64,000 nucleotides of DNA, from NCBI GenBank assembly GCA_000272025.2, contig AKCV02000025.1, positions 186,001-250,000 of the forward strand. The letters run 5' to 3'. This document shows positions 1 to 9,160 of this stretch, piece by piece (the first letter of the stretch is position 1; every line of letters starts with the position of its first letter). The notes beneath the pieces are model-generated. The model ran no database searches and was not told the origin of the DNA. It saw nothing but the letters and a program-made list of their open reading frames with translations. The stretch is from Imbroritus primus. Its GTDB lineage: Bacteria; Pseudomonadota; Gammaproteobacteria; Burkholderiales; Burkholderiaceae. The position numbers and the translations under genes are program-made.

Positions 1-158
1 GCCTGGGCCGCCGCGATCTCCGGCGTGGCCAGCGCGGCAACGGCGGTGGCCATCGCCCCTGCTCCACCTCGTCTCAGAAACCCTCGCCGGCCTGGCGACG
101 TCAGCGTGCTCTGATCGGCAAGGGGGTCAGTGGTGCGCTCCCGAATCTCGTGGGACAT
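1..158 (-). CDS. Tat-exported protein, N-terminal fragment (cut by left edge)
   Basis: Only the first 52 or so codons are present; the gene runs off the left edge. The ATG at 158 is preceded by a GGAGG-type ribosome site about 6 bases upstream. Residues 23-32 hold a twin-arginine motif (GRRGFLRR), followed by a small-residue hydrophobic stretch and an Ala-rich cleavage-like region ending near residue 52. This is the layout of a Tat signal peptide, so the mature protein is probably a folded, cofactor-containing periplasmic enzyme. The mature domain is outside the window, so no function is assigned. An internal ATG at 53 would remove the Tat motif and has only a weaker site. Confidence 0.6.
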   Translation of the reverse strand, partial: MSHEIRERTTDPLADQSTLTSPGRRGFLRRGGAGAMATAVAALATPEIAAAQ

Positions 159-320
159 GTGGCCTCCGTATCGTTGTTGTCAGCCTGTCGGTTGTGATAA
201 CCGTCCAGTGCTGCTCCATCTTAGGAAGAAAGCGCCGCACAGGTCCAGCAAACACAGCTGTATCGTGGTCGATATCTCAACATGCAGGAAATTTTGCTGA
301 GCCGGCGCGTCGCGTACCGG

Positions 321-806
321 TCAGGCCATGTCCGCCTTGTCTAGTCCGAACGCCTTGTCCTGGCTGCCTGGCGTCTGGCGGAAGGCGATGTTGATACGAT
401 TCCAGCCATTGATGGCCATGACCTGGTAGGTCAAGGCATTCAGCTCATCCGGTAACAAGTGTTCGCTTGCTTCTGCATAAAGCGCATCGCTCACGCCGGC
501 CGTGTCGAGGCGGGTCAGCGCTTCCGTCCAGGCCAGGGCTGCGCGTTCGCGCGCAGAGAACAGTGGCGACTCGCGCCAGATTGCCACATGATGCAGGCGC
601 AGTTCCCGCTCGCCATGCAGCTTGCCCTGCTTAACGTGCATATCCAGGCAGAAGGCACAGCCGTTGAGTTGCGAGGCACGGATATCGACTAGCACACGCA
701 GCGTGTGATCGAGCGGAATGGCCATGCTGAAATCGAGGTACTTCCGGAACAGGCTAGGCGTAATGCGCAGATAGTCCTGGCGCGGGGCGTGGGCGGTGGC
801 GTGCAT
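321..806 (-). CDS. Carboxymuconolactone decarboxylase / AhpD-family protein (ECF41 partner)
   Basis: A 161-residue all-alpha AhpD-like protein with the CxxCxxxH redox motif (CAFCLDMH) near residue 55. The family includes alkylhydroperoxidase-like enzymes with peroxidase activity, but the true substrate of ECF41-linked members is unknown. The start at 806 follows a GGAG site; the frame stays open to 869, but that extension would include the promoter and is unlikely. The gene lies directly downstream of the ECF41 sigma factor and has its own perfect ECF41 promoter at 842-868, so it is very probably the target of that sigma factor. Members of the COE group (carboxymuconolactone decarboxylase, oxidoreductase, epimerase) are the known genomic partners of ECF41. 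Confidence 0.87.
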   Translation of the reverse strand: MHATAHAPRQDYLRITPSLFRKYLDFSMAIPLDHTLRVLVDIRASQLNGCAFCLDMHVKQGKLHGERELRLHHVAIWRESPLFSARERAALAWTEALTRLDTAGVSDALYAEASEHLLPDELNALTYQVMAINGWNRINIAFRQTPGSQDKAFGLDKADMA

Positions 807-841
807 GTCGTCGATCTCCAGAGTGAGGGTGATATGGATAA

Positions 842-868
842 GACGGCGCAGCGCGCCACGATGTGACA
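842..868 (-). promoter_or_regulatory. ECF41 promoter for the AhpD-like gene
   Basis: On the minus strand the sequence reads TGTCACA (868-862), a 16-base spacer, then CGTC (845-842). This equals the published ECF41 consensus. It lies 36 bases upstream of the ATG at 806. The same motif with the same spacing precedes the sigma factor gene itself. Confidence 0.88.
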
Positions 869-884
869 TCCACGCTGGACGATC

Positions 885-1856
885 TTACGAATGCGGCCCC
901 AGACGCGCCGGGAGGCCGCGCAGCTTGTCGGGATTGCGCTGGATGTAGAGCGCGCCGATCCGCCCGGGGTGGTCGGCGGACGGGGCGAGGGCAATGGTTT
1001 GCACGAGCTCGCCGCCCTGCGCGTCATCGAAGATCAGACAGCCCGGCAGGCCGTTGACCTGCGCCGGCACCAGGCGCCAGCCCTGGCTCGTGGCCATCCG
1101 GGTAAAACCGATGAAGGTGCGTGCGACCAAGGCGCTGCCATGCAGCGGCCGGGGAACCGCCGACACCTTGCCGCCGCCGTCGGCGAGCATCACCGCATCG
1201 TCGGCGAGCACCCGTGCCAGCGCGTCTGGATCACGGGTCTGTACCGCATGGCTGAATGCAGCGAATAGCCGCTGGCGCTCTTCCTGGCCGACTTCACGGC
1301 GTGCGTAGTCAGCTTGCACATGTTTGCGCGCCCGGCTGTTCAGCTGGCGGCATGCCGCGGGGGTACGCTCCAGGCGCTGGCCGATCTCGTCAAAGTCGAG
1401 ATCGAAGACTTCATGCAGCAGAAATGCGGCGCGCTCGAGGGGGCTGAGCCGCTCCAGCGCGAGCATGAAGGCAATCGAGACATCCTGGGTGAACTCTGCC
1501 TGCGCCTGTGGATCGGGCGCCCATTCGGTCAGCGTCTCGTCATCCAGTAGCGGTTCTGGCAGCCACACGCCCACATAGTGTTCGCGCCGCGCCTGCGCAC
1601 TGCCCAGGCGGTCCAGGCACAGATGCGTGACGATCCGCGACAGATAGGCGCCAGCATGCGTCACCGTGGCTTCGTCCACTTCCGTCCACCGCAGCCAGGC
1701 CTCCTGCACGATATCTTCTGCATCGGCGCGTGAGCCGAGCATGCGGTAAGCCAGGGCACGCAGGCTGCGAGCGTGCTCGCGATCGAAGCGCTCGGCGCGG
1801 GCGATGGAATCGGCGGATGTGGGCGGGGTCATGGTTGTCCTCGTGGCGGTACTCAT
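885..1856 (-). CDS. sigJ: ECF41-family RNA polymerase sigma factor (SigJ-like)
   Basis: A 323-residue ECF sigma factor with region 2 (residues about 20-85), region 4 (about 120-175) and a C-terminal SnoaL-like domain of about 110 residues that replaces an anti-sigma factor in ECF41. The family signatures are visible: WLPEPLL between regions 2 and 4, DGGGKV in the C-terminal domain and NPDKL near the end. The frame is open upstream to 2078, but the ATG at 1856 fits the family start and leaves the promoter at 1863-1889 outside the gene. That promoter implies autoregulation. The activating signal of the SnoaL domain is unknown. Confidence 0.92.
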   Translation of the reverse strand: MSTATRTTMTPPTSADSIARAERFDREHARSLRALAYRMLGSRADAEDIVQEAWLRWTEVDEATVTHAGAYLSRIVTHLCLDRLGSAQARREHYVGVWLPEPLLDDETLTEWAPDPQAQAEFTQDVSIAFMLALERLSPLERAAFLLHEVFDLDFDEIGQRLERTPAACRQLNSRARKHVQADYARREVGQEERQRLFAAFSHAVQTRDPDALARVLADDAVMLADGGGKVSAVPRPLHGSALVARTFIGFTRMATSQGWRLVPAQVNGLPGCLIFDDAQGGELVQTIALAPSADHPGRIGALYIQRNPDKLRGLPARLGPHS

Positions 1857-1862
1857 GGACCT

Positions 1863-1889
1863 GACGACACAGCCGTGCGGAATGTGACA
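1863..1889 (-). promoter_or_regulatory. ECF41 autoregulatory promoter of sigJ
   Basis: Minus strand TGTCACA (1889-1883), 16-base spacer, CGTC (1866-1863), ending 6 bases from the sigJ ATG at 1856. Motif and spacing are identical to the promoter of the AhpD-like gene. The message would have almost no untranslated leader, so a slightly downstream sigJ start is possible. Confidence 0.82.
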
Positions 1890-1897
1890 GGGCGCGG

Positions 1898-2659
1898 CTA
1901 TGTCTTGATGCGATATCCCGTACGAAAGATCCAGCCAATCACCAGCAGGCAGACAAGCATGAAGCCGAAGGTCACGCCCAGGCTGATGCCTACCCCGATA
2001 TCGGAGGCCTCGTAGAAACTCCAGCGGAAGCCGCTCACCAGATACAGCACCGGGTTGAAGAGCGAGACAGTCTGCCACAGCGGCGGCAGCATGTTGATGG
2101 AGTAGAAGCTGCCGCCGAGGAAGGTCAGCGGCGTGATGATCAGCAGCGGCACGACTTGCAGCTTTTCGAAGCCATCAGCCCAGACGCCGATGATGAAGCC
2201 GAGCAGGCTGAAGGTGACCGAGGTGAGCACGAGGAAGGCGATCATCCACAGCGGCTGGGCGATGCTGTAGTCGACGAACAGCCGCGCGGTGGCAAGGATC
2301 AGTACGCCGAGGATGATCGATTTGCTGGCTGCCGCGCCAACGAAGCCAATGACGATTTCCATCGCGGAGATGGGCGCGGACAGGATCTCGTAGATGGTCC
2401 CCGAGAAGCGCGGCATGTAGATGCCGAACGAGGCATTGGAGATGCTCTGCGTGAGGATCGACAGCATCACCAGACCCGGTACGATGTATGCACCGTAGCT
2501 GACGCCGTCGATGGTCTGCATGCGCGAGCCGATGGCCGAGCCAAAGACGATGAAGTACAACGAGGTGGAAATGACCGGCGAGGCGATGCTCTGTGCGAGG
2601 GTGCGCCAGGTGCGGGCCATTTCGAAGTGGTAGATGGCGTGGATGGCGTGCCAGTTCAT
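1898..2659 (-). CDS. ABC-2 type transporter permease
   Basis: A 253-residue inner-membrane protein with about six hydrophobic segments and the ABC-2 signature region near its end ([11 protein letters not shown], then [14 protein letters not shown]). It pairs with the ATPase encoded just upstream; their frames overlap by 4 bases (2656-2659), implying translational coupling. This class exports drugs, lipids or polysaccharide; the pair resembles YadG/YadH. Substrate unknown. Confidence 0.88.
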   Translation of the reverse strand: MNWHAIHAIYHFEMARTWRTLAQSIASPVISTSLYFIVFGSAIGSRMQTIDGVSYGAYIVPGLVMLSILTQSISNASFGIYMPRFSGTIYEILSAPISAMEIVIGFVGAAASKSIILGVLILATARLFVDYSIAQPLWMIAFLVLTSVTFSLLGFIIGVWADGFEKLQVVPLLIITPLTFLGGSFYSINMLPPLWQTVSLFNPVLYLVSGFRWSFYEASDIGVGISLGVTFGFMLVCLLVIGWIFRTGYRIKT

Positions 2660-3612
2660 GCCGGCTCCTTGACGAGTTGCACGAAGATATCCTCCAGCGA
2701 GCTTTCGGCCGTCTGCAGGTCGCGATAGCCGATGCCTGCGCTGTCAAGCGTGCGCAGCAGGTCGGCAATGCCCGCGCCTTCTGGCGGCGTATCCTGCTGG
2801 GCATCGAAGGTGTACACGAGGGTGCTGCCGTCGTCGGCGAGCGTAAGCGCGAACGCCGCCAGCGTCGCGGGCAGGGCCGCGAGCGGCTGCTGCAGGTGCA
2901 CGGTGAGCTGGCGCTGGCCGAGCTTGCGCATCAGCGTGCGCTTGTCCTCGACGAGGATGATCTCGCCCTTGCGGATCACGCCGACACGGTCGGCCATTTC
3001 CTCGGCTTCCTCGATGTAGTGCGTGGTCAGGATGATGGTCACGCCGCGTGCGCGCAGGCCGCGCACCATGTTCCACATATCGCGCCGCAATTCGACGTCC
3101 ACGCCGGCGGTGGGTTCGTCGAGAAACAGGATCTCGGGCTCGTGGCTGAGCGCCTTGGCGATCATCCCCCGCCGCTTCATGCCGCCGGACAGCGCCCGGA
3201 TGCGGGTGTCGCGCTTATCCCACAGCGACAGGTCCTTGAGGACCTTTTCCAGGTAGTCCGGCGCCGGCGGCTTGCCAAACAGTCCGCGGCTGTAGCGCAC
3301 CGTGTCCCACACGCTCTCGAAGGCATCGGTGGTGAGTTCCTGCGGCACCAGGCCGATCTTGGTGCGCGCCACGCGGAAATCGCGCACGATGTCGGCGCCG
3401 TCGGCCAGCACCGTACCGCCGCTGGCGCGGACGATGCCGCAGATGATGCTGATGAGAGTCGTCTTGCCGGCGCCATTGGGGCCGAGCAGGGCGAAGATCT
3501 CGCCGCGGCGGATGTCCAGATCGATGTGCTTGAGCGCCTGAAAGCCGGATGCATAGGTCTTGCTGACACCGGAAACGGCGATGATGGTGCCTGGATCGGG
3601 CGGGTGGGCCAT
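2656..3612 (-). CDS. ABC transporter ATP-binding protein
   Basis: A 318-residue ATPase of the DrrA/YadG type. It carries Walker A (GPNGAGKTT), the signature LSGGMKRRG and Walker B with the switch region ([12 protein letters not shown]). The C-terminal ~100 residues form the extra domain common in ABC-2 ATPases. The ATG at 3612 is chosen because the reading upstream to 3669 (Arg-rich) does not resemble the family. It overlaps the permease gene and forms a two-gene export operon. Confidence 0.88.
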   Translation of the reverse strand: MAHPPDPGTIIAVSGVSKTYASGFQALKHIDLDIRRGEIFALLGPNGAGKTTLISIICGIVRASGGTVLADGADIVRDFRVARTKIGLVPQELTTDAFESVWDTVRYSRGLFGKPPAPDYLEKVLKDLSLWDKRDTRIRALSGGMKRRGMIAKALSHEPEILFLDEPTAGVDVELRRDMWNMVRGLRARGVTIILTTHYIEEAEEMADRVGVIRKGEIILVEDKRTLMRKLGQRQLTVHLQQPLAALPATLAAFALTLADDGSTLVYTFDAQQDTPPEGAGIADLLRTLDSAGIGYRDLQTAESSLEDIFVQLVKEPA

Positions 3613-3855
3613 GGCAGATTCCCTGTAACCGTGAGCAGCGATTCTAAGGCGCGGACGGGTTTGGCGCATCCCCCTGCTGCCAGTGGGGAGTCATGCCTGC
3701 CCTACCGCCTTGTCCATGGCGGTTCTGCAGCAGGTCTCGATTTCTGCCGAGAGACGTGCCATGCTCCTGTCTGGCAGCCCTTCGCGGGGTCATTCGACCT
3801 GACGGATGCGGCCCGCCATCGATCCTGAGCAGTTCAACCTGGGAGGCACACGAAG

Positions 3856-4260
3856 ATGCAGAACGGACAAGATACTGGAAAGCTGATCCTGCGGCTTGCG
3901 CTGGGGATTCTCATCCTGCTGCACGGCATCGCCAAGCTGAAGGGCGGCGTCGGTGGCATTGCGGGCATGCTCGGCAACGCTGGCCTGCCGGCCTTTCTCG
4001 CCTACGGCGTGTACATTGGCGAGGTCCTGGCCCCGCTGCTGCTAATCGTCGGCCTGTATACGCGCTTTGCGGCCCTGATCATGGTGGTCAACATGCTGTT
4101 CGCCATCGGCCTGGTGCATATGGGGCAACTCGCCAAGTTGAACCAGACGGGCGGCTGGGATCTGGAGCTGCAGGGGATGTACCTGTTCAGCGCACTGGCC
4201 ATTGTGTTCCTCGGCGCAGGACGTTACAGCATGGGCGGCAACAACGGCAAGATGAATTGA
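3856..4260 (+). CDS. DoxX-family inner-membrane protein
   Basis: A 134-residue protein with four predicted membrane helices, opening with the family-typical pattern LRLALGILILLHGIAKL and a G-rich turn. DoxX proteins are linked to quinone or thiol-dependent oxidative-stress functions, mostly unproven. The start follows a GGGAGG site at 3840-3845. It is a single gene, transcribed away from the ABC operon and convergent with fdsA; a hairpin terminator lies between. Confidence 0.88.
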   Translation: MQNGQDTGKLILRLALGILILLHGIAKLKGGVGGIAGMLGNAGLPAFLAYGVYIGEVLAPLLLIVGLYTRFAALIMVVNMLFAIGLVHMGQLAKLNQTGGWDLELQGMYLFSALAIVFLGAGRYSMGGNNGKMN

Positions 4261-4293
4261 GCCGGGTGATGAACCGCGCCGTGCATCCGGCCA

Positions 4294-4317
4294 CAGGCTG
4301 ACCGATCGGTCAGCCTG
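4294..4317. repeat. 24-bp perfect palindrome between doxX and fdsA
   Basis: Two exactly complementary 12-base halves with no loop, just before the terminator hairpin at 4328-4353. With no loop and no U-tract it may be a protein-binding operator, or part of a compound bidirectional terminator for the convergent genes. Confidence 0.7.
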
Positions 4318-4327
4318 TCCATTGGAA

Positions 4328-4353
4328 AAGGGCGCTGCGGATGCAGCGCCCTT
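4328..4353. terminator. Bidirectional terminator between doxX and fdsA
   Basis: An 11-bp GC-rich stem (4328-4338 with 4343-4353) closed by a GGAT loop, between the convergent doxX and fdsA genes. The outer arm ends are A-rich on the left and T-containing on the right, fitting termination in both directions; the U-tracts are short. Confidence 0.7.
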
Positions 4354-4400
4354 CGTTCATGTGCGGCCGGTGGTGCGGCGTGCCGCGCGCCTTCATCCCT

Positions 4401-7229
4401 TTAGGGTGCGATGGCGGCTGCCAGTCCCAGGATCTGCCCGCCGCCGTAGCTCGATTGCTCCGGCGCTTCACCACCTGCACGCATGCGGATCGCGCAGAAC
4501 TTGAACTCCGGAATCTTGCCGAACGGATCGAGCGCCGCATTGGTCAGCTTGTTGATGGCTGCCTCGTAGTAGCAGAACGGCACGAACACCGCGCCGCGCG
4601 GCGTACCGGCATCGGCACGTGCGTACAGCGTGACGGTGCCGCGTCGCGACTCCAGCGTGACCAGGCCGCCGGGTTCAACGCCAAGCTCGGCCAGGTCGAG
4701 CGGGTGCACGAGCACAGTCGGATCGGGCTCGATGGCGTCGAGCACGCCGGCGCGCCGCGTCATGCTGCCGGTGTGCCAGTGCTCAAGCTGGCGGCCGGTG
4801 ATCAGGATCACGGGGTACTCGGCATCGGGCTGCTCTGCGGCCGGGATGATGTCGGCAGGCACGAAGCGCGCCTTGCCGGTCTTGGTCGGGAAGTCCTCGA
4901 CAAAAATCACCGGCTCGCCCGCGTCGCCTTCCTCACGGCACGGATACACCACCGCATGCTCGCGTTGCAGCCGTTCCCACGTGATGCCGGCAATGCTCGG
5001 CATGGCGCGGCGCATTTCGTCGAACACTTCGCTCACGTCACCGTAATTCCAGTTGAGGCCCATGCCGCGCGCCATCTGCTGGATGATCCAGAGATCCTGG
5101 CGTGCGTCGCCCGGCGGGTCGAGGGCCTGGCGGCCGAGCTGCACGGCGCGGTCGGTATTGGTGAAGGTGCCGGTCTTCTCGGGGAAGGCCGATGCCGGCA
5201 GGATCACGTCAGCGAGGTAGGCGGTTTCGGTCAGGAAGATGTCCTGCACCACGAGGTGGTCCAGCGCGGCGAGCGCCTCGCGGGCATGCTCGGCATCCGG
5301 ATCGGACATGGCCGGGTTCTCGCCCATGATGTACATGCCGCGGATCTCACCCCGGTCGATGGCGTGAATGATCTCCACCACCGTCAGGCCCGGCGTGCTG
5401 TCCAGTTTGGTGTTCCAGAGTGCTTCGAAGCGCGCCTGGTTGGCGGGATCGTCGACGCGACCGTAGTCGGGATACATCATGGGGATCAGGCCGGCATCGG
5501 AGGCGCCCTGCACGTTGTTCTGGCCGCGCAGCGGGTGCAGGCCTGTGCCGGGGCGGCCGATCTGACCGGTCATCAGCGACAGGGCGATCAGGCAGCGCAC
5601 GTTGTCCGTCCCGTGGATATGCTGCGACACGCCCATGCCCCACAGGATGATCGAGGCCTTGGAGGTGGCATACAGGCGCGCGACGTAGCGCAGCGTCTCG
5701 GCATCGATGCCGCAGATCGGCGCCATGGCTTCGGGCGTGAACTGTTCCACGTTGCGTTTCAGTTCCTCGTAGCCGGTGGTGCGGTCGGCGATGAAACCTT
5801 CATCGACCAGGCCTTCGGTGACGATGACGTTCATCATGGCGTTCAGCATCGCCACGTCGGTGTCCGGCTTGAATTGCAGGAAGCGGTGCGCGTGCCGTGC
5901 CAGGTCGGAGCGGCGCGGATCGGCGACGATCAGCTTCGTGCCATTCTTGACGGCATTCTTGATCCAGCTGGCGGCAACCGGATGGTTCACGCTCGGATTC
6001 GCGCCGATGATGATGGCGACCTCGGCCTGGCCGACGTCCATGACCGGATTCGAGACCGCGCCCGAGCCGATGCCTTCGAGCAGTGCTGCGACCGAGGAGG
6101 CATGGCACAGGCGCGTGCAGTGGTCGACGTTGTTGCTGCCAAAGCCCGTGCGCACGAGTTTCTGGAACAGATAGGCTTCCTCGTTGCTGCCCTTGGCCGA
6201 GCCGAAACCGGCCAGCGCCTTCTTGCCATGCGTGTCGCGGATATCGCGCAGCTTGCCAGCGGCGAGCGCCAGAGCTTCGTCCCAGGTGGCTTCACGGAAT
6301 ACGTCCATGACGTGGTCCGGATCCATCACGAAGTCGCCGTGCTTGGGCACGCCTTCGCGGCGGATCAGCGGCTTGGTCAGGCGCTGCGGATGCTGGGCGT
6401 AGTCGAAGCCGTAACGGCCCTTCACGCACAGGCGTGCGTGGTTGGCAGGGCCGTCTCGGCCTTCCACGTAGAGGATCTTGTTGTCCTTGACGTTGTAGGT
6501 GAGCTGGCAGCCGACGCCGCAATATGGACAGACCGATTCGACTTGCTTGTCGGGCACGTTCATAGCGACATCGCGCGCCGGCATCAGTGCGCCGGTCGGG
6601 CAGGCCTGCACGCATTCGCCGCAGGCCACGCAGGTGGAGGCGCCCATCGGATCCTGCATGTCGAACACGATGGCGGCTTCGCTGCCGCGAAACGCGAGAC
6701 CGATGACGTCGTTGACTTGCTCGTCGCGGCAGGCGCGCAGGCAGCGCGTGCACTGGATACAGGCGTCGAGATTGACGGCGATGGCCGGGTGCGAGAGATC
6801 GGGGGCGACGGCGGCGCGCGGCGCGAAACGCGGCTTGCCAACGTTCAGCTTGGCCGACCACTGGTCGAGTTCGTTGTGCCGCGTGTGCGCGGCCTCGGGC
6901 ATGTCGGACTGCAGCAGTTCGAGCACCAGGCGCTGGGCCTTTTCGGCGCGTTCGCTGTTGGTGGTGACGACCATGCCTTCCACCGGATGACGGCAGCACG
7001 ACGGCGCGAGCACGCGTTCGCCGGCCACTTCGACGACACAGGCGCGGCAGTTGCCGGCCGGCTCGAGGCCATCCTTGTAGCAGAGGTGGGGAATTTCTAC
7101 GCCTTCGCGCTGGGCTGCCTGCAGCAGCGTTTCGCCGTTTTGCGCGGTCACGGCCTGGCCGTTGAGGGTGAAGTTCACGCGCGTGGCGGTATCCAGCAGG
7201 GCGCGTTCGTTGCGGGTCAGGGCATTCAT
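4401..7229 (-). CDS. fdsA: NAD-dependent formate dehydrogenase, catalytic (Mo/W) subunit
   Basis: A 942-residue cytoplasmic enzyme oxidising formate to CO2, feeding electrons to its NADH-forming partner. Domains in order: N-terminal [2Fe-2S] ferredoxin (Cys cluster about residues 50-80), His-containing Fe-S domain, a two-[4Fe-4S] ferredoxin segment (CIQCTRCLRAC and CVACGECVQACP, about 155-215), then the bis-MGD domain with its own [4Fe-4S] site (CPYCGVGC). The metal-ligating Cys and following His lie in TRLCHASS; the active-site Arg-region is RGQNNVQG. The start at 7229 is preferred over upstream codons by family length. It lies 17 bases after fdsB. No fdsC/fdhD or fdsD follows. Confidence 0.92.
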   Translation of the reverse strand: MNALTRNERALLDTATRVNFTLNGQAVTAQNGETLLQAAQREGVEIPHLCYKDGLEPAGNCRACVVEVAGERVLAPSCCRHPVEGMVVTTNSERAEKAQRLVLELLQSDMPEAAHTRHNELDQWSAKLNVGKPRFAPRAAVAPDLSHPAIAVNLDACIQCTRCLRACRDEQVNDVIGLAFRGSEAAIVFDMQDPMGASTCVACGECVQACPTGALMPARDVAMNVPDKQVESVCPYCGVGCQLTYNVKDNKILYVEGRDGPANHARLCVKGRYGFDYAQHPQRLTKPLIRREGVPKHGDFVMDPDHVMDVFREATWDEALALAAGKLRDIRDTHGKKALAGFGSAKGSNEEAYLFQKLVRTGFGSNNVDHCTRLCHASSVAALLEGIGSGAVSNPVMDVGQAEVAIIIGANPSVNHPVAASWIKNAVKNGTKLIVADPRRSDLARHAHRFLQFKPDTDVAMLNAMMNVIVTEGLVDEGFIADRTTGYEELKRNVEQFTPEAMAPICGIDAETLRYVARLYATSKASIILWGMGVSQHIHGTDNVRCLIALSLMTGQIGRPGTGLHPLRGQNNVQGASDAGLIPMMYPDYGRVDDPANQARFEALWNTKLDSTPGLTVVEIIHAIDRGEIRGMYIMGENPAMSDPDAEHAREALAALDHLVVQDIFLTETAYLADVILPASAFPEKTGTFTNTDRAVQLGRQALDPPGDARQDLWIIQQMARGMGLNWNYGDVSEVFDEMRRAMPSIAGITWERLQREHAVVYPCREEGDAGEPVIFVEDFPTKTGKARFVPADIIPAAEQPDAEYPVILITGRQLEHWHTGSMTRRAGVLDAIEPDPTVLVHPLDLAELGVEPGGLVTLESRRGTVTLYARADAGTPRGAVFVPFCYYEAAINKLTNAALDPFGKIPEFKFCAIRMRAGGEAPEQSSYGGGQILGLAAAIAP

Positions 7230-7246
7230 GTCGGATCGGCTCCGGT

Positions 7247-8977
7247 TCAGCGCTTCGAGGCCGCGCCAGAGGCGGCGAGCTCGTGCGGGAAATACTTGAT
7301 GACGCAATCGACCGGGTTCGGCGCAGCCTGTCCCAGGCCGCAGATCGATGCATCGCGCATCACGAAGGAGAGATCGTTGAGCGTGTCGACATCCCATTCG
7401 GGCTGGTGGATCAGGTCGAGCGCCTTGGCCGTACCGGTACGGCAGGGCGTGCACTGGCCACACGACTCGTGCTTGAAGAACGACATCAGGTTGCGTGCCG
7501 CGCCTACGGCCGAGTCGTGATCGGACAGCACGACCACGGCAGCGGAGCCGATGAAGCAGCCGTAGGGCTGCAGCGTATCGAAGTCGAGCGGGATATCGTT
7601 CATCGTGGCGGGCAGGATGCCGCCTGATGCGCCGCCCGGCAGGTACGCGTAGAAGTTGTGGCCATCGAGCATGCCGCCGCAGTATTCGTCGATCAGTTCG
7701 GCGATGGTGATGCCGGCCGGCGCGAGGTGCACGCCCGGTTTCTTCACGCGGCCCGAGACCGAGTAGGAGCGCAGGCCCTTGCGGCCATGGCGGCCGTGGC
7801 CGGCAAACCAGTCCGCGCCTTTTTCGACAATGTCGCGGATCCAGTACAGCGTTTCGAAGTTATGCTCGAGCGTGGGCCGGCCGAACAGGCCGACCTGCGC
7901 CACATACGGCGGGCGCAGGCGCGGCATGCCGCGCTTGCCTTCGATCGATTCGATCATGGCCGACTCTTCGCCGCAGATATAGGCGCCCGCGCCGCGCCGC
8001 AGCTCGATGGTCGGCAGGGGGACAGGCGCGGCAGCACGCAGTTTGTCGAGTTCGGCGGTGAGCAGCGCGCGGCAGCCGGCGTATTCATCACGCAGGTAGA
8101 TATAGATGGCCGAGACGCCGACCACGGTGGCGGCGATCAGCATGCCTTCGAGGAAGCGGTGCGGATCGCGCTCAAGGTAATAGCGGTCCTTGAAGGTGCC
8201 TGGCTCGCCTTCGTCGATGTTCACGGCCATCAGGCGCGGCGCGGCTTCCCCACGCACGATGCGCCACTTGCGTCCGGCCGGAAAGCCTGCGCCGCCGAGG
8301 CCGCGCAGGCCCGAATGCTCGAGCGTCTCGATCATTGCCTCGGGTGTGAGTTCGCCCGACGCCACGCGCTTGAGCAACTGGTAGCCGCCTTCTGCCTGGT
8401 AGGCGGCGAGGTCAGTGTACGGAGCCGGCACCTCGGTGCGCGCATCGGCCTGTACCGTGGCCTGCACGCTTTCGCAGGTAGCGTGCGGCACCGGGTTCTG
8501 GCCGACCACGGCGACCGGCGCCTGCTCGCAACGGCCTACACACGGCACGGGCTGGACGCGTACGTCAGTGCCGAGCACGGCAGGCAGGCGCTCCAGCAAG
8601 CCATGCGCGCCAGCCAGTTCGCAGCCGATGCCTTCGCACACGCGTACCGTCAGCGCGGCGGGCGGATGGATCGTGCCGTCGGCATCCTCCCGCACGACAT
8701 CGAAATGGTGGTAGAAACTGGCCACCTCGAACACCTCGGTTTGTGCCATGCGCATCTCGTGGGCCAGGGCGGCAAGGTGAGGCGTGGCAAGCTGGCCATA
8801 GCGGTCGTTGATGGCGTGCAGGTGCTCGATCAGGAGGTCGGCACGGCGTGGCGCATCGCCCAGCGCGTGACGCACTTCTTCGAGCGCGGCCGGATCGACC
8901 TGCCGGCCCTTGGGCTGCTGGCGCTTGCGCAGCCGGCTCGCCCCTTCGGGCGCGATGGGAATGACTCGCTTGTTCAT
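7247..8977 (-). CDS. fdsB: Formate dehydrogenase NADH-forming subunit, NuoE-NuoF fusion
   Basis: A 576-residue flavoprotein that passes electrons from the catalytic subunit to NAD+. The N-terminal ~165 residues are a NuoE-like [2Fe-2S] thioredoxin-fold domain (CEGIGC and CVGRC ligand pairs). The rest is NuoF-like: FMN/NADH site (GLGGAGFPAG, then DEGEPGTFKD) and [4Fe-4S] motif SCGQCTPCR. Classical fds operons encode these domains as separate FdsG and FdsB; the fused layout resembles Methylobacterium Fdh1B and hydrogenase HoxF. The ATG at 8977 has a GGAG site 7 bases upstream and is preferred to a GTG at 8992. Confidence 0.92.
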   Translation of the reverse strand: MNKRVIPIAPEGASRLRKRQQPKGRQVDPAALEEVRHALGDAPRRADLLIEHLHAINDRYGQLATPHLAALAHEMRMAQTEVFEVASFYHHFDVVREDADGTIHPPAALTVRVCEGIGCELAGAHGLLERLPAVLGTDVRVQPVPCVGRCEQAPVAVVGQNPVPHATCESVQATVQADARTEVPAPYTDLAAYQAEGGYQLLKRVASGELTPEAMIETLEHSGLRGLGGAGFPAGRKWRIVRGEAAPRLMAVNIDEGEPGTFKDRYYLERDPHRFLEGMLIAATVVGVSAIYIYLRDEYAGCRALLTAELDKLRAAAPVPLPTIELRRGAGAYICGEESAMIESIEGKRGMPRLRPPYVAQVGLFGRPTLEHNFETLYWIRDIVEKGADWFAGHGRHGRKGLRSYSVSGRVKKPGVHLAPAGITIAELIDEYCGGMLDGHNFYAYLPGGASGGILPATMNDIPLDFDTLQPYGCFIGSAAVVVLSDHDSAVGAARNLMSFFKHESCGQCTPCRTGTAKALDLIHQPEWDVDTLNDLSFVMRDASICGLGQAAPNPVDCVIKYFPHELAASGAASKR

Positions 8978-9077
8978 GACATGTCTCCGCACCCTCTCTG
9001 ACCAGTGCGCAGGATGCCGCCATGTGGAGCTGCATCACTGCGGGGAGGGTGCCGGTGAGGGGTGTATGGGGGTGTAT

Positions 9078-9097
9078 TTATGCAAAAATTTGCATAA
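9078..9097. promoter_or_regulatory. Inverted repeat in the fds divergent promoter region
   Basis: A 9-2-9 perfect inverted repeat (TTATGCAAA with TTTGCATAA) in an AT-rich patch between the divergent formate dehydrogenase operon and its regulator. The half-site TTTGCAT recurs at 9156-9162 overlapping the regulator start codon. It is a good candidate operator for the ModE/LysR-like regulator encoded next to it. Confidence 0.65.
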
Positions 9098-9122
9098 TAA
9101 TCATCGTAATATGATCAATCTA

Positions 9123-9139
9123 GCAGGCAGATTGCCTGC
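9123..9139. promoter_or_regulatory. Second inverted repeat upstream of the fds regulator
   Basis: A 7-3-7 perfect inverted repeat (GCAGGCA, GAT, TGCCTGC) 21 bases before the regulator ATG. Its sequence differs from the repeat at 9078-9097, so it may bind another factor or serve autoregulation. Confidence 0.45.
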
Positions 9140-9160
9140 CGACAATATGAAAGAATTTGC

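Noticed and set aside
4401-9000. Long plus-strand frames antisense to fdsA and fdsB (over 1000 and 440 codons)
   Set aside because: They are mirror frames caused by high GC at codon third positions; the minus-strand proteins carry all the catalytic motifs.
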